From: Bolinopsis microptera
Lineage: Eukaryota; Ctenophora; Tentaculata; Lobata; Bolinopsidae
DNA length: 64,000 nt
Assembly: GCF_026151205.1 (NCBI RefSeq)
Contig: NC_087079.1
Span: 12,578,635 to 12,642,634 of the forward strand
Direction: 5' to 3'
This document shows positions 51,212-63,339 of this stretch, piece by piece. A program made the position numbers and the translations under genes. How positions within the stretch are numbered: the stretch's first letter is position 1; every line of letters starts with the position of its first letter. The notes beneath the pieces are model-generated. The model had not been told where the DNA came from. It saw only the letters and a list, made by a program, of their open reading frames with translations, and ran no database searches.

Positions 51212-51826
51212 AAACACGTACTGCTGTGCACGCTTTTCCATGGAATCTGACACCACTATGTGGGATCCACGGAAATTGGTAAGGCATCGGCTATTAGATA
51301 CGATCGAATCTATACGATGAAAGTGTAAATAGATGCTTTTTTATTCGGCAAATTCTACACCAGCAACCATTAAAGCATGTCGGGAACTTTTGATGCTGCA
51401 GTTGATTTCATCAACAATCGAGATTGACTAGATGAAGCTAGACTTTCAGTTCTTGAACCAGAAGTCGCAATCTTCAACAGCAGGAATCAAGTGGGAACAG
51501 CTCCCGCCAACTTTGGGACAGCTGAACAACATTCTAATCTTGGTTTACCATCAGCTGCAGGTTAAGTAAATAATAACCTAGATCCGATAAGATGAGGATG
51601 AAAGCAAGAATAATGGGGCGCATTGTACCAGTGAACAACTCTTATGGCATTACAGCTCGAAAAGCTCATTTTAAACATCAGTTGCAACTGTGTAAAGTCA
51701 GGTTGTGGCAATGCTTGTTCATGCAGAAAAGGCATGAAATACATTGTGGATCAACAGCCTTAACTGTAGGACAATTTGCACAAATGCTTGCAAGCTGAGG
51801 ACTTCATAAGTAAGATCTTTATATAG
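51212..51826 (+). pseudogene. HAxTGxDT/CXC gene fragment (unit 9)
   Basis: The LDEARLSVLEQ-type segment is clear (about 51427-51470, one inserted base). GCGNACSCRK runs in frame near 51705-51740 with four A in the AGAAAAG stretch. The final TATATAG lies at about 51820-51826. Confidence 0.66.
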
Positions 51827-52091
51827 TATATAATATGGTATATATAAAGTACTGCTTAGATTTCACGATTTATTTTAGTGAAAAGTTGTTTTATTTTATG
51901 TTACGTAATTTTAAAATATTTTTTGATCGAAAAGAATGTTTTATATTTTGAATATTTGTTTATAATTGATTAAATACATTAAGTAATTATCTAATCAAAT
52001 GGTTGTCAGTTAAAAAGGTTGTTCTTTTCCTGTTTGTGAACACATCAGGTTTAATCTAGAAACTTTCTAAGAATCAGAAGTCGTTTTTTTT

Positions 52092-52500
52092 GCACTATCC
52101 GTCGACGGAGTAGAAGTAAGCGGCGGAGACGCGGACTCGAGCGGACTCCGCGGTTGCTCCGCTAAAATGTATTTTAAATGGACTCGAGGACTTTTTGGCG
52201 GACTCCGAGCGGAAAAGCCGAGCGGACTCCGAGCGGTACTCCGTGCGGACTTTAATGTCCGCGCGGATCCGTGCGGCTCGCGGAGGCTCGGCTGAGTGTC
52301 CGCGAAGAGTAAGCCTATAGGCGGACTCGGGTCCGCTGCGGACTCCGGCGGATGTCGCAAGGGTAGGCGGGACTCCGACTGACTCTCCGCCCAGACTTGA
52401 ATCAGCCGAGTCCGCCTGGCTCGGCGGGACTCGCTCGGGTACGGCCGGGACTCCAACAGAGTCCACTGAACTTCACGACCTCGACTTCCGACCCTCGGCT
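52092..52500. repeat. CpG-rich 11-bp-word block (unit 9)
   Basis: The hairpin's right arm is degraded (GAGGACTTTTTGG). The palindrome centre reads GGACTTTAATGTCCGC. Confidence 0.85.
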
Positions 52501-52661
52501 AACTTGTCAGTGACATTAAAAACATAGCATTTTGCAATATTGTGGTCAGATGAAAGGTCGCTAGTGATAATCTTAACCATTACCCCTCACAATGCTTCAA
52601 TAGTGTACCAACTCGAGTCCTAACTTTGACACATAATGTATTAACGTTGACCTTACCCTCT

Positions 52662-54126
52662 CACCAACCGTCCGCAGCGAAATATCATTGTCTATTGATA
52701 TTCTCAGGCTTTACAGTTTCTTCAGTCGCCAAGGATTTATATATGAAAATCATATGGCTTCAGAGAAATCATTCGACAAGCCATGCACTTAATTCTTCTG
52801 TCGGACTACATTAAAAACCAACTTAAGAGATAAAAATCATGTACTAGGCATCTTCATTGGATTTAAGTAAAGCTTTTGATACAATATGTTCTGATAACTG
52901 CTAAAAAAACTGAATGATTATCGGTATTCGAGGGACTGCCAAATAAATAATAGGCCAGATTACCTCTCTATTAGGCAGAAATAAGTTTCAGTACTTGGAG
53001 AAGAATTCGACAAAACTGTCGTATTTTTGGTGTGTGCATCAGGGTCAGTATTTAGGTCCATTGCTTTTCATTATCTACATTCAATGAAATATATAGTGTA
53101 TCAGACCTAGGTAAGTTTATTACTTTTTGACGATGACTCAACACATATTTGTTGTAGTTAAATGTATAACAAACACTTTACTGCCAAGCTAACAAAATTC
53201 TTTAAACTTGTTCATCATATTTGAAAGAGTAACTTGCTGCTATCAACACAAAGAAATGTTGTTATATCCACTTTAGCCGAACTGTTAGAAATGACACAAG
53301 TTCAAACACTAATGAATTGAACTAGACACTGAATAATATAATATTTAAAAAAGGTAGAGGAATTAAGTTTCTTGAGTATTTATTGACCAAAAACTGAACT
53401 GGGATGCTCACTTGAGGAGCGTTAAATCGTAAATTGAAATGTGAGAATGGTCTAGAATATGTGGTATCTGACGCTGTGTAACCTAAAAAACACTCTATAA
53501 GGACCTGTACCACACCCTTTTGAATCACCCTATGTTTTATGGAATATCTGTTTGGGGACGGTGAAACAAATAATAAACTAGAAGCCTATTTAAAACACAA
53601 AAGAAATGCATAAGAATTCTCACTTTGGGTGATAATGATGCGTACTTCAATAAGTTCAAAACATGTGCCAGGAGTAAGGCCTATCACTAGGGGATAAGAC
53701 GGGTAAAGTTATCAAGCAGGATGTTGGCAAAGATTTCTTTGAACTAGAACACCAGTAAACCAATTCTGTAACGAGGTATAACTTCCTGACTGTTCCACAA
53801 TCTTAATAAGTTGCACTGTTTCAACTGGTAATGTTTAAAATTAATAAGTTCCAATCACCAGTCTCAATGTTCTCTTTATTCACAGGTCACACAAGAACGG
53901 ACAACTTACCTCATCCCACCCACTCGTCCTCACTATTCATCTACAATCAACCAGTATTTGGAATCACTGCCGTTTAAGTCAACGAGTGAAAATAGAACTT
54001 CTCACTCACTATCAGTATATTCAAGTATAATCTTAAGAAAGCTTTGTTGAACTACAATCTAAATATGAAAGACAAACTATGGTGCTGCAGTTACACTTTT
54101 GAGCAATTGAATTATCATTGAAATTA
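52662..54126 (+). mobile_element. LINE reverse transcriptase fragment (unit 10)
   Basis: Motif C reads FDDD (53126-53137), an Ala-to-Asp change with both catalytic Asp codons present. Motif A has one inserted G. KTQKKCIRILTL-type sequence is readable near 53590-53630. Confidence 0.87.
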
Positions 54127-56137
54127 GGAAAATTAACTAAACTATAATCATATGAGTAAAATAAAAACCCCCCCCCCACGGTGTTATTGCAAAGAACCAT
54201 GACAAGGGTATCAAGACCATATATTATCTAAGAGACGAAACAAAACGAATCATCATACAAACAAATTTAAATTCTGCGCAAGGATTCCTGTTGTTTTCTT
54301 CTATGCCTCTCCAAAAACCCATTCTCATTCCTTTCTTCAGGTTATTCTTCAATTTTCTTAATTTAGTATAGCAGATATATTTTTACTTTCGAATTAGTTA
54401 TGGCATTATAATTTTTGGTATCGTTTGTATGTTGTGTTTAGTGTTTGCTAACTAGGTATGTGCTGTATATTTTGAAGAATTTGAGGGCTCACGACGTCTC
54501 GTCCCATGGGTTGAGTTGTTAAGCTGGTATATGTTCAATCGCCTTTCTTCGTTATGGTTGAAAAATCGACAGGTTTGCCTTGACCTTTCGACGAGTGTTT
54601 GCCCACAGGGGATCAAAAAAATATGAATCACCTTGAAACATAACTTTGACACGTGAACTTATCAAACGACTGTAATGATTCCATTTAATTTTATTAGTAT
54701 ATTAGCTAGTTTATAGTAGTTACACACGATCAAAGAATTGAATAGCACAATTGGGCTCATTTGTTATGCGACCGTGTTTTCCCTCGGTGGGCCAGAAGGT
54801 TTTTGTTTGTGTAGTAGTGAGGGGGCGGAAAAACACGCTTTAATATAAATGAATGTTAAATATTGTAATTGACATTAGTGTGCCACAAGTTGATGTGGTT
54901 AAAACAAAATTTATGTCTAAACTTTTATCGTAGAAGGGCACTGATTTACCCACATCACTAAGGCATATGGAGGATAATTAGCACAAAAGGATAAAAGCCT
55001 TTAAAACATGGACCTCCTGCTATTCAACGTACGTAATCCTAGCTCCAAAATAAATAATTGCTCTAATTAGAAATCATCTGGCTGATACTTTTCAAAATTG
55101 TGGTCCCCTTGGGGCTTCGGTTAAAGCCCTTACAGGCAACAGGTCCTTATACAGCTCCCCAATTAATCTTTGTCATGCCCAGCCAGTACTTGTCATAAAC
55201 CTGTACCAACTATTTTAAAATAAGTATACTTTTGCTAGAATTTTACATTTTAAGCCATAGAGCAATATTCTCAATTTTAAATTTAAAAAACATTTTACCC
55301 TAACTATGATGTGGTGGCATTTTCATACTTAACTAAAATTAAACTTTGGCAAAGTCAATAGATTATTAGTCACAACATTAATTATAGTTTAAGGGAATCC
55401 ATTTTGCAATTGTGTTTCCATTGATTAGAATTTATGATATGTATTGAGTGAATAATTGGTAAATAAATTAACTTTGTTTTATTACTTTTGTTTTATTAAT
55501 TCAGATGTTGTTCAATGAGTTCGCCACAAATGTTCAAATTATGTAGGTGGGTTAAAGGGACAACAATTGCTAGTAGTGATTTCTTTATTTGGCCGTTGAC
55601 TACATTGGAAACATTTTGCAGGAGTTTTCCAGACGGCTTTTATCGTGAGTGGTGTTATTTACTTTGTTATGCACAAGCCATGCCAAACATTTTTGTTTTT
55701 GTGTTAGCCGTGCTACCAGGTGCAGAGTTTTATATAACACTAAACACTTATTCACTATACAAATTTGCTAATACAATATCAAGCAGTGTCCGATCTTGCT
55801 GCAACGTCAGACACACAGTTCAGCCGCCAGTAACGTTAAGTGAACACCGAAACACGAGGTTAGTGTTCATTTTGTAAAATCACTTTATGGATGGATAATT
55901 CAGTAATTGTGGAAGAAAATTACAGTCATGCCACCTATAGCGTCTATGTCATGGGTCTGATTAACGGCCAAGAATAAAAAACGTTGTGCGAGCATAAGAA
56001 AACACCGAGCTATATGTTGAGGTAGGGAGTAGCTGCGCGCGCGCTTTTAACATTATTACGTTATAGCGCCGTACGGAAACGCAATATTTATAGTATTAAC
56101 GTATTTGTTTTCATATATTTCCACGTTTTATCAATAT

Positions 56138-56612
56138 CTTAGCATGGTCCAAAACTTGTTTAAAGTTGTCATTATTGCCCACTCATTATAGAACCTGCTT
56201 TGGGAATCTAGAAGAGATCGGTTTAGCCTTTGATTTGATTGAGTTTACAGATGTGTTCACAAAGGAGGTTTATTCTGTGGATTGGAGGTCCTTGATTGAT
56301 TCCAATGCCAGAGTTTTATAATAAGTTATGGCTTGGCTTTGGTGGTATTAGACGGTCATCCCTCAGTTCCAGACATGTTTAAGTAAAGAGTAGAGAGGAT
56401 ATTGGGTACCTTATAATTTTCACTATTTTAAAAAGTTCAGTTATAGTTACGAAGTTTGTAAAAGATTCATGAACAGTAAGGAGTTTTATGGACGTTAATA
56501 ATGGTTGGTTGATTCCTTGGAATGGATATTCAGCTCCTAGTTTTTGACAACCATAAGGGTCTAACAAAGTTTATTATGATTTTCCGATTTGTCTCCCACC
56601 TAACTTTGGAGG
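56138..56612 (-). mobile_element. Minus-strand LINE C-terminal fragment (unit 10)
   Basis: The minus-strand frame at 56379-56567 is open for 62 codons and reads KLGAEYP, then ITELFKIVK. This is the clearest single-copy view of this fragment. Confidence 0.72.
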
Positions 56613-56620
56613 CACGTAAA

Positions 56621-57219
56621 ACACGATACTGCTGGTGCCACGCTTTCAATGGATCGACACAACCAGTTGGATACAACCGCGATTTAGGTTAGGATCCGGC
56701 TTTTCAGACGATCGGCATCTATGATTGAATGTGTAATAGTGCTTTTTATTCGGCAAATTCTTACACCCAGCAACCATAAAGCATGTCGGAGAACTTTTGA
56801 TTGATGAAGTGATTTCATAACAATCGAGAATGACTAGATGAAGCTAGACTTTCAGTTCTTGACAGAAGTCGCAATCTTCAACTGCAGGACATTCAAGTTG
56901 GGGACAGCTCCCGCCACAATCTGCGGACAGCCTGAACAACATTCTAATCTTGTTTAACCATCAGCTGCAGCGTAAGATAATAATAACCTAGATCGATAAG
57001 CTGAGGATGAAAATGAATAATGGGGGATGTACAGTGACCACTCTTATGAATAAAGCTCCGAAAAAGCTCATTAAAACATCAGTTTGCAACTGTTTTAAGT
57101 AGTTGGGAATGCTTGTTCATGCAGAAAGCAGGAATACAATTGTGGATCAACCTGCCTTAAATGTCAGGACAATTGCACAATGTGCTGCTGAGGAATTATA
57201 AGTAAGGACTCTTATCTAG
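56621..57219 (+). pseudogene. HAxTGxDT/CXC gene fragment (unit 10)
   Basis: The AFTG segment is altered by substitution and deletion (TTTCAATGGATCG). TGAGGATGAAAA is conserved near 57002-57013. The GCG codons of the Cys-rich end are deleted (AGTAGTTGGGAATGC). The terminal TATCTAG is intact. Confidence 0.63.
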
Positions 57220-57480
57220 TATTTAATATGGTCATATCTAAATTACTGCTTCGATTTCACGATAATTTGAGTGAAAGTTGTTTATTATCATGTTACGTAA
57301 TTTTAAAATATTTTGATCGAAAATAATTTTATAATTTTGAATATTTGTTTTATAATTGATTAAACTAATTATATTAATTATCTAATCAAATGGTTGTCAG
57401 ATAAAAGTTGTTTATCTTTCCTGTTTGAACACATCTTTTAATCTAGAACTTTCTATGACATCAGAAGTCGTTTTTATTGG

Positions 57481-57892
57481 CCTATCCGTCGCGGGTGTTA
57501 GAGTTCCGAGGCGGAGCCGACGGACCTCCGAGCGGATTCGGCACGGTGCTCCGCTAAAATGTATGTACACTGGACTCGAAGTACATTTTGGCGGAATCCA
57601 GCGGAGCACACGAGCGAATCCGAGCGGACTCCGTGCGGACTTTTAATTCCGCCCGCGGACTCCGAGCGGCCTCCGCGGCGGCTCGGCAGAGTGCCGTCCG
57701 GCAGAGGCTAAGCCACTGGCGGACTTCCGGACGCTGCGGACTCGGCGGAGTGCTTGCGGGACTACGCCCGGAACCTCTCCGCAAAGAATTGAAATCCGCC
57801 GGAGTCCGCCCCAGCTCGGCGGACTCCGCTCGGAGTCCGCCCGGACTCCAACAGAGTCATGACCTTCTAGACCTCCGACTTCGACCCTCGGA
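57481..57892. repeat. CpG-rich 11-bp-word block (unit 10)
   Basis: Open frames on both strands coincide here (for example 57588-57896 + and 57643-57930 -), as expected for a stop-poor palindromic repeat. Confidence 0.87.
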
Positions 57893-58056
57893 CTAAATTT
57901 TTCACGTGAATTCAACATAGCATTTTGCAATATTGTGGTCAGATAAAGGTCGCGAAGTGTATAACTTAACCATTACCATAACAAATGTCAATTGTGTACA
58001 ACTCTAGTCCTAACTTTGAACCCTACTAATGTCATAAACGTTGACCCTAACCCTCC

Positions 58057-59529
58057 ACCAAACCGTACCGCAGCGAATTATCATGGCATTGATATTCTCC
58101 AGGCTTTACAGTTTCTTTCCCCTGTCGCAAGGAATTATTTTATGATTATCTATAATGGCTTCAGGAAAAATCATTCGACAAGCCATTGCACTTAAACTTC
58201 TTCTGTCGATCTAACATTGAAAAATAACTAAGGATAAAAAATCATTGTTCTAGGGGCATATTTCATTGATTTAAGTTAAAGCTTTTGATACAATCTGTAA
58301 TATAAACTGCTTAAAAAACTGAATGATTATGGATTCGTGGGACTGCAAATAAATGAATAGCCAGTTACCTCATATAATAGGCAGCAATATGTTTTCAGTA
58401 CTTGGTGACAGAATCCGAAATAAACTGTCTGTAATATTTGGTGTGCCCAGGGTCTGTATTCAGGTCCCGTGCTTTTATTATCTACATCAATGAAAATATA
58501 TAGAGTATAAGAACCTATGTAAGTTTATTACTTTTGCCGATGCAAATAACATATTTGTTGTCTGATAAAATGTATAAAACACTTTACTGCAAGCTTTACA
58601 AAATCTTAAAACTTGTCTCATCAATATATGATAGAGTTTCTTCTGCTGCATATCAACACAAAGAAATGTTGTTATATCCACTTTAAGCCGAACTGTAGAA
58701 ATGAACAGATTCAATCACTAATGACATTAGAATAACTGACAATGGAATAATATAATAATTAAAAAGGTTAGAGGAAACTAAGTTTCTTGAGTCATTATGG
58801 ACAAAAAACTGAACAGGGATGCTCATTGGGAGCGTTAAGTCGTAACATTGAAATTGTGATGGTAGACTCTGTGGAATCAGTCGCTGTGTACCTAAAACAC
58901 TTAATTAAGGACCTGTACCACACCCTTTTTGAATCTCATCTATGTTATGGAATATATGTTTGGGGAGGTGTATCATAATAGTTAAACTAGAAGAAGCCAT
59001 ATTTAAAACACAAAAGAAATGCATAAGAATTCTCTTTGGTGATATTGATGCGTACTGCAATAAGATCAAAACATGTGCCAGAGTAAGGCCTATCATAGGG
59101 ATAAGACGGTAAAGTTATCAAGCAGATGTTAGGGCAAAGATTTCTTTGAACCTAGAAACACTGTAAACAATACTGTACGAGTATAATTCCTGACTGTACA
59201 CAATTCTTCATAAGTAGTTGCACTGTTTACTTGAAATGTTTTTAAAATTATAAGTTCCATCACCAGTCTAATGTTCTCTTTATTAATCAGGTCACCAGAC
59301 GTGCAATCTACCTCATCACACCACTCCGTCAGACTATTCATCTACAATCAAACCAGTATTTGGAATCACTGCCGTAAGTCAACGAGTGAAAATAGTCTTC
59401 TCCCACTACTATCAGTATATTCTCAAGTATAATCTAAGAAAGCTGTCGTTAGAACTACAATCTAAATAGACAGACAATACTATGTGCAGTCTACAACTTT
59501 GGATGCAAAGTATTATCCATTGAAAATAG
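58057..59529 (+). mobile_element. LINE reverse transcriptase fragment (unit 11)
   Basis: Motif C lost the second Asp through indels (TTTGCCGATGCAAAT), motif B lost bases (GTGCCCAGGGTCTG), and motif A has one inserted T. The TAG stop is at 59527-59529. Confidence 0.86.
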
Positions 59530-61528
59530 GTTAACTAACTAAACTTAATCATATGAGTAAACCACGGTGTTATTGACAAAGTACCATGACAAGGGTTATC
59601 AGACCTATATATTAATCTAAGAGACGAAACAATACGGATCCTATAAACAATTTTAAAATCCTGCGGCACAGGATCTGTTGTTTTCCTACTCTGCTCTCCC
59701 AAACCCCTTCCTTCCCCTTTTCTTCAGGTTTATTTTCAATTTTTTTCAAATTAGATAGCAGATATATTTTCTTTCGAATTCAGTAATGGCATTATACATA
59801 TTTGGTATGGTGTGTATGTTGTGTTTAGTGTTTGCAACTAGGTATGTGCTGTATATGTTTGAAGAATTGAGGCTCACGACGTATCGTCCCATGGGTTGAG
59901 TTGTAAGCTGTGTATATGTTCAATCGCCTTACTTCGTATGGTGAAAACATCGACAGGTTTGCCTTGGACCTTTCGGACGGAGTGTGTTGCACAACCGGGG
60001 ATCATAAAAATATGATCACCATGAACATTACTTTGACCGGAACTTATCAAACGACTGTAATCGATTCCATTTAAATGTTTGTCAGTCATTAGTAATATAA
60101 TTAGCTGTATTAGTAGATACACCACGATCACAGAATTAGAAGAGCACAATTGGGCTATTTGTATCTGCGACCGTGTTTCCTCGTGGGCGACAGGTTTTGT
60201 TGTGTAGTAGTGCTGGGAAATAACACGCTTTAAATAACAGAATGAATGCTAAATATTGTTAATTGACATTGTTTTTTTGGCCACAGTTTATGTGTAAAAC
60301 AAAATTTATGGTCAAACATTATATATCGTAGAAGGCATGATTTACCAACATCACTAAGCATCTGGATGGATAGTTTGCACACAAGGCATAAACTGACCAT
60401 TTAAAAATGACCACCAGCTATACAAGTAAATATAGCTACAAAAATATATAATTGCTCTACATAGAAACATCTAGGCCTGATCTTATCACATTGTGGTCCC
60501 TGGGTTCAGGTATAAGACCATTCACAGGCAACTGGGTCTTTTACCAGCCTCAATAAAACTAGTCATGCCAGTTCTGTCATAACTGTAACCAACATATTTA
60601 AAAATATGATATCTTTGCTAGAATTTTCACATTTTGAGCATTGAGCAATTCTTATCAATTTTAAAATTTTAAAATACTAATTTTACCCATAACTATGATG
60701 TGTGCATTTCATTATTAAACTAAAATTCATCTTTGAAGTCGATAGATTATTAGTCACACTAAAATTATAGTTTACAGACATCCTTTTTGCTTTGTGTTTC
60801 CTTTATTAGAATTTATGATTGTATTGATTGAATAAATTGGTAATTAATTTAATTTTGTTTTATTAACTTTTGTTTTATTATTCAGAAGCAGTAGTTGTTC
60901 AATGATTCGCCACAAAAATGTTCAAATTATGTAGGAGGTTAAAGGACCACAATTGCTCGTAGTGCTTCTTTGTGCCCGTTGACTACAATGAACAATTTTG
61001 CAGGAGTCTTCTCCAGACGGGCTTTTATCGGAAGTGCGTGTTATTTACTTGGTTTTGCACAAGCCAGGCCAACATTTTTGTTTTTTGTGTTAGCCGTGCT
61101 ACCAGGTTGCAGAGTATTATAAAAACTAAACAATTTATGCACTATACAAATTTGCTAATACAATATCATGCAGAGTACGATCTAGCTGCAAACGTCAGAC
61201 ACCACAGTTCAGACGAAGTTACGATTTACGTGAAACACCGAAATATAGAGGTTTAGGTGTCATTTTTGTAAATCACTTTTAGGATGGATAATTCAGTAAT
61301 TGTTGAAGAAAATTACAGTCACTGCCACCTTTAGCGTTATGTCATGCGGTATGATTTAAGGCCTAAGCATAACGTTACGTGGCGCATAAGAAACCAGCGC
61401 TATGTTGAAGGAGAGTAGCTGCACGGCGCGCTTTTTAACATATATTACGTAATAGCGCCGTACGGAAACGGCAATATTTAAGTAATTATGTATTTGTTTA
61501 CATAAATTCCACGTTTTTATCAAATAAT

Positions 61529-61990
61529 CTTGCATGGTCCAAAACTGTTTTAGTTGTCATTATGCCTCTCATATCGAACATGCTTTGGGCATCTAGAGAG
61601 ATCGGTTTAGCCTTGATTTGATGAGTTACTGGATGTGTTCTCAAAGTCTGGTTTATTTGTGGATTGGAGTCCTTGAATTGATTCCAAAGCACCAAGAAGA
61701 TTTATAAATATAGTTATGGCTTGGGACTTTGGTGGTATTAGACGGTCATCCTCAGTTCAGACATGTTAAGTAATGAGTAGAGAGATATGGGTTACCATAT
61801 ATTTCCTATTTAAAAAGTTCAGTTATCAGTACGAGTTCGTAATGATTATGAACAGTAGGAGTTTATGGACTGTTTAAAATAATGGGTTTGGTTGATTCAT
61901 TGGAATAGAATTCAGCTCCTAGTTTTTGACAACATAAGGTCTAACAACGGTTATTATGAACTACCGATTTAGACTCCCCCTAAACTTGGA
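61529..61990 (-). mobile_element. Minus-strand LINE C-terminal fragment (unit 11)
   Basis: The minus-strand frame at 61498-61695 is open for 65 codons and reads WNQFKDSNPQ near its start, then SLDAQSMFD. The usual stop is lost by substitution (CTTGCA for CTAGCA). Confidence 0.73.
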
Positions 61991-61998
61991 GGCACGTA

Positions 61999-62615
61999 AA
62001 CACGATACTGCTGTCCCCCTGCTGTGCCACGCTTTCCCAGTTCAGACTCCACAGTTGGATCACGGAATTGTAAGGATGGCTATTAAGACCGATCGCACTC
62101 TATCGTTGTAAGTAGTAATAGTTGCTTTTTTTTCGGCAAATTCTACAACAGCAACCATTATGAATGTCGGAGAACTTTTGATGCTGAAGTTGATTTAATC
62201 TCATAATCGAGATGACTTGATGAAGCTAGACTTTCAGTCTTGAACAGAAGTCGCACAACTTCAACAGCAGGCATCAGTGGGAACAGCTCCCGCCAACCAT
62301 CTGGGCAGCTGAACACACATTCTAATCTTGTTTACCATAGCTGAGGCGTTAAGATTATAATAACATAGATACGATAAGCTGAGGATGAAAGAAGAATAAT
62401 GGGGCGCATGTTCCAGTGACCACTCTTATGGAATACAGCTCCGAAAAAGCTCTTTAAAACAAATCCAGTTGCAACTGTTTAAAGTCAGGTTGTGGCAATG
62501 CCTTTGTCTACATGCAGAAAGCAGGAATACATTGTGGATAAACCTGCCTTAAATGTCAGGACAATTGCACCAATGTGCCAGCTGAGGACTTTCATATTGT
62601 AAGACTCTTATTTAG
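61999..62615 (+). pseudogene. HAxTGxDT/CXC gene fragment (unit 11)
   Basis: TGAGGATGAAAG, where the family has WGW, is exact (TGA at 62380-62382 and 62386-62388). The PPTSGT segment lost bases (CCAACCATCTGGGCAGC). The KCQDNCTNVPAED segment is in frame near 62550-62590. Confidence 0.66.
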
Positions 62616-62880
62616 TATATAATATGGTTAAATATAAAGTACTGCTTCGATTTCCCGATTAATTTAGTTGAAAAAGTTGTTTATTAGTCCTGTCTACGTA
62701 TTTAATATATTTTGATCAGAAAATAATGTTATAATTTTTGAATGTATGTTTTATAATTGATTAATAATTTATAAATTATCTAATCAAATGGTTGTCAGAT
62801 AAAAGTTGTTCTCTTTCCTGTTTGAACACATCAGTTTAATCTAGAACTTTCTATGTCATTAGAGAAAGTCGTTTTTATTG

Positions 62881-63280
62881 GAACTACGTAGCGGAGTAGA
62901 GTCCAGCGGCGGAGCCGCCCGGCACTCCGAGAGGACTCCGGCGGTTGCTCCGATAAAATGTATTAACACTGGACTCGAGTACATTTTGGCGGGACTCACG
63001 AGCGGAGCCGAGCGGACTCCGAGCGGACTCCGAGCGGACCTTTAAAGTCCGCCGCGGACTAGAGGCGGCTCGCGGCGGCTCGAAGAGGTCCGCGCGCAGA
63101 GTAAAGCCACTAGGCGGACTCCGGTCCGCTGAGGACTCCGGCGGAGTGCTTGGCGGACTCCGCGGACCTCTCAGCCAGACTTGAATCCGCCGGAGTCCGC
63201 AGTCGGCGGACTCCGCGCGGAGTAAGCCGACTCCAAACAGCGTCCACTGACTTCCGACCTCCGACTTCCGACCCTCGGCT
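62881..63280. repeat. CpG-rich 11-bp-word block (unit 11)
   Basis: The cleanest word array: GAGCGGACTCC repeats are regular at about 63000-63040, followed by CCTTTAAAGTCCGCCGCGG (one extra C in the palindrome). Confidence 0.88.
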
Positions 63281-63339
63281 AAAATTTGTCACGTGACATA
63301 CAACATAGCATTTTGCCAATTATTTGGTCAGATGAAAAA

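Larger units (their letters stand above)
47206..52555 (+). repeat. Macrosatellite unit 9 (5350 bp)
   Basis: Unassigned spacer 48759-50737. Confidence 0.95.
52556..57947 (+). repeat. Macrosatellite unit 10 (5392 bp)
   Basis: Unassigned spacer 54127-56137, with a private 10-C run at 54168-54177 just after the LINE stop. Confidence 0.95.
57948..63339 (+). repeat. Macrosatellite unit 11 (5392 bp)
   Basis: Last complete unit. Unassigned spacer 59530-61528. A private CCCCCTGCTGT duplication lies near 62014-62024. Confidence 0.95.

Noticed and set aside
62380-62388. An alternative genetic code in which TGA means Trp.
   Set aside because: The LINE consensus in the same unit uses TGG for its conserved Trp residues and has no in-frame TGA, so the standard code fits better and the gene fragment is a pseudogene.
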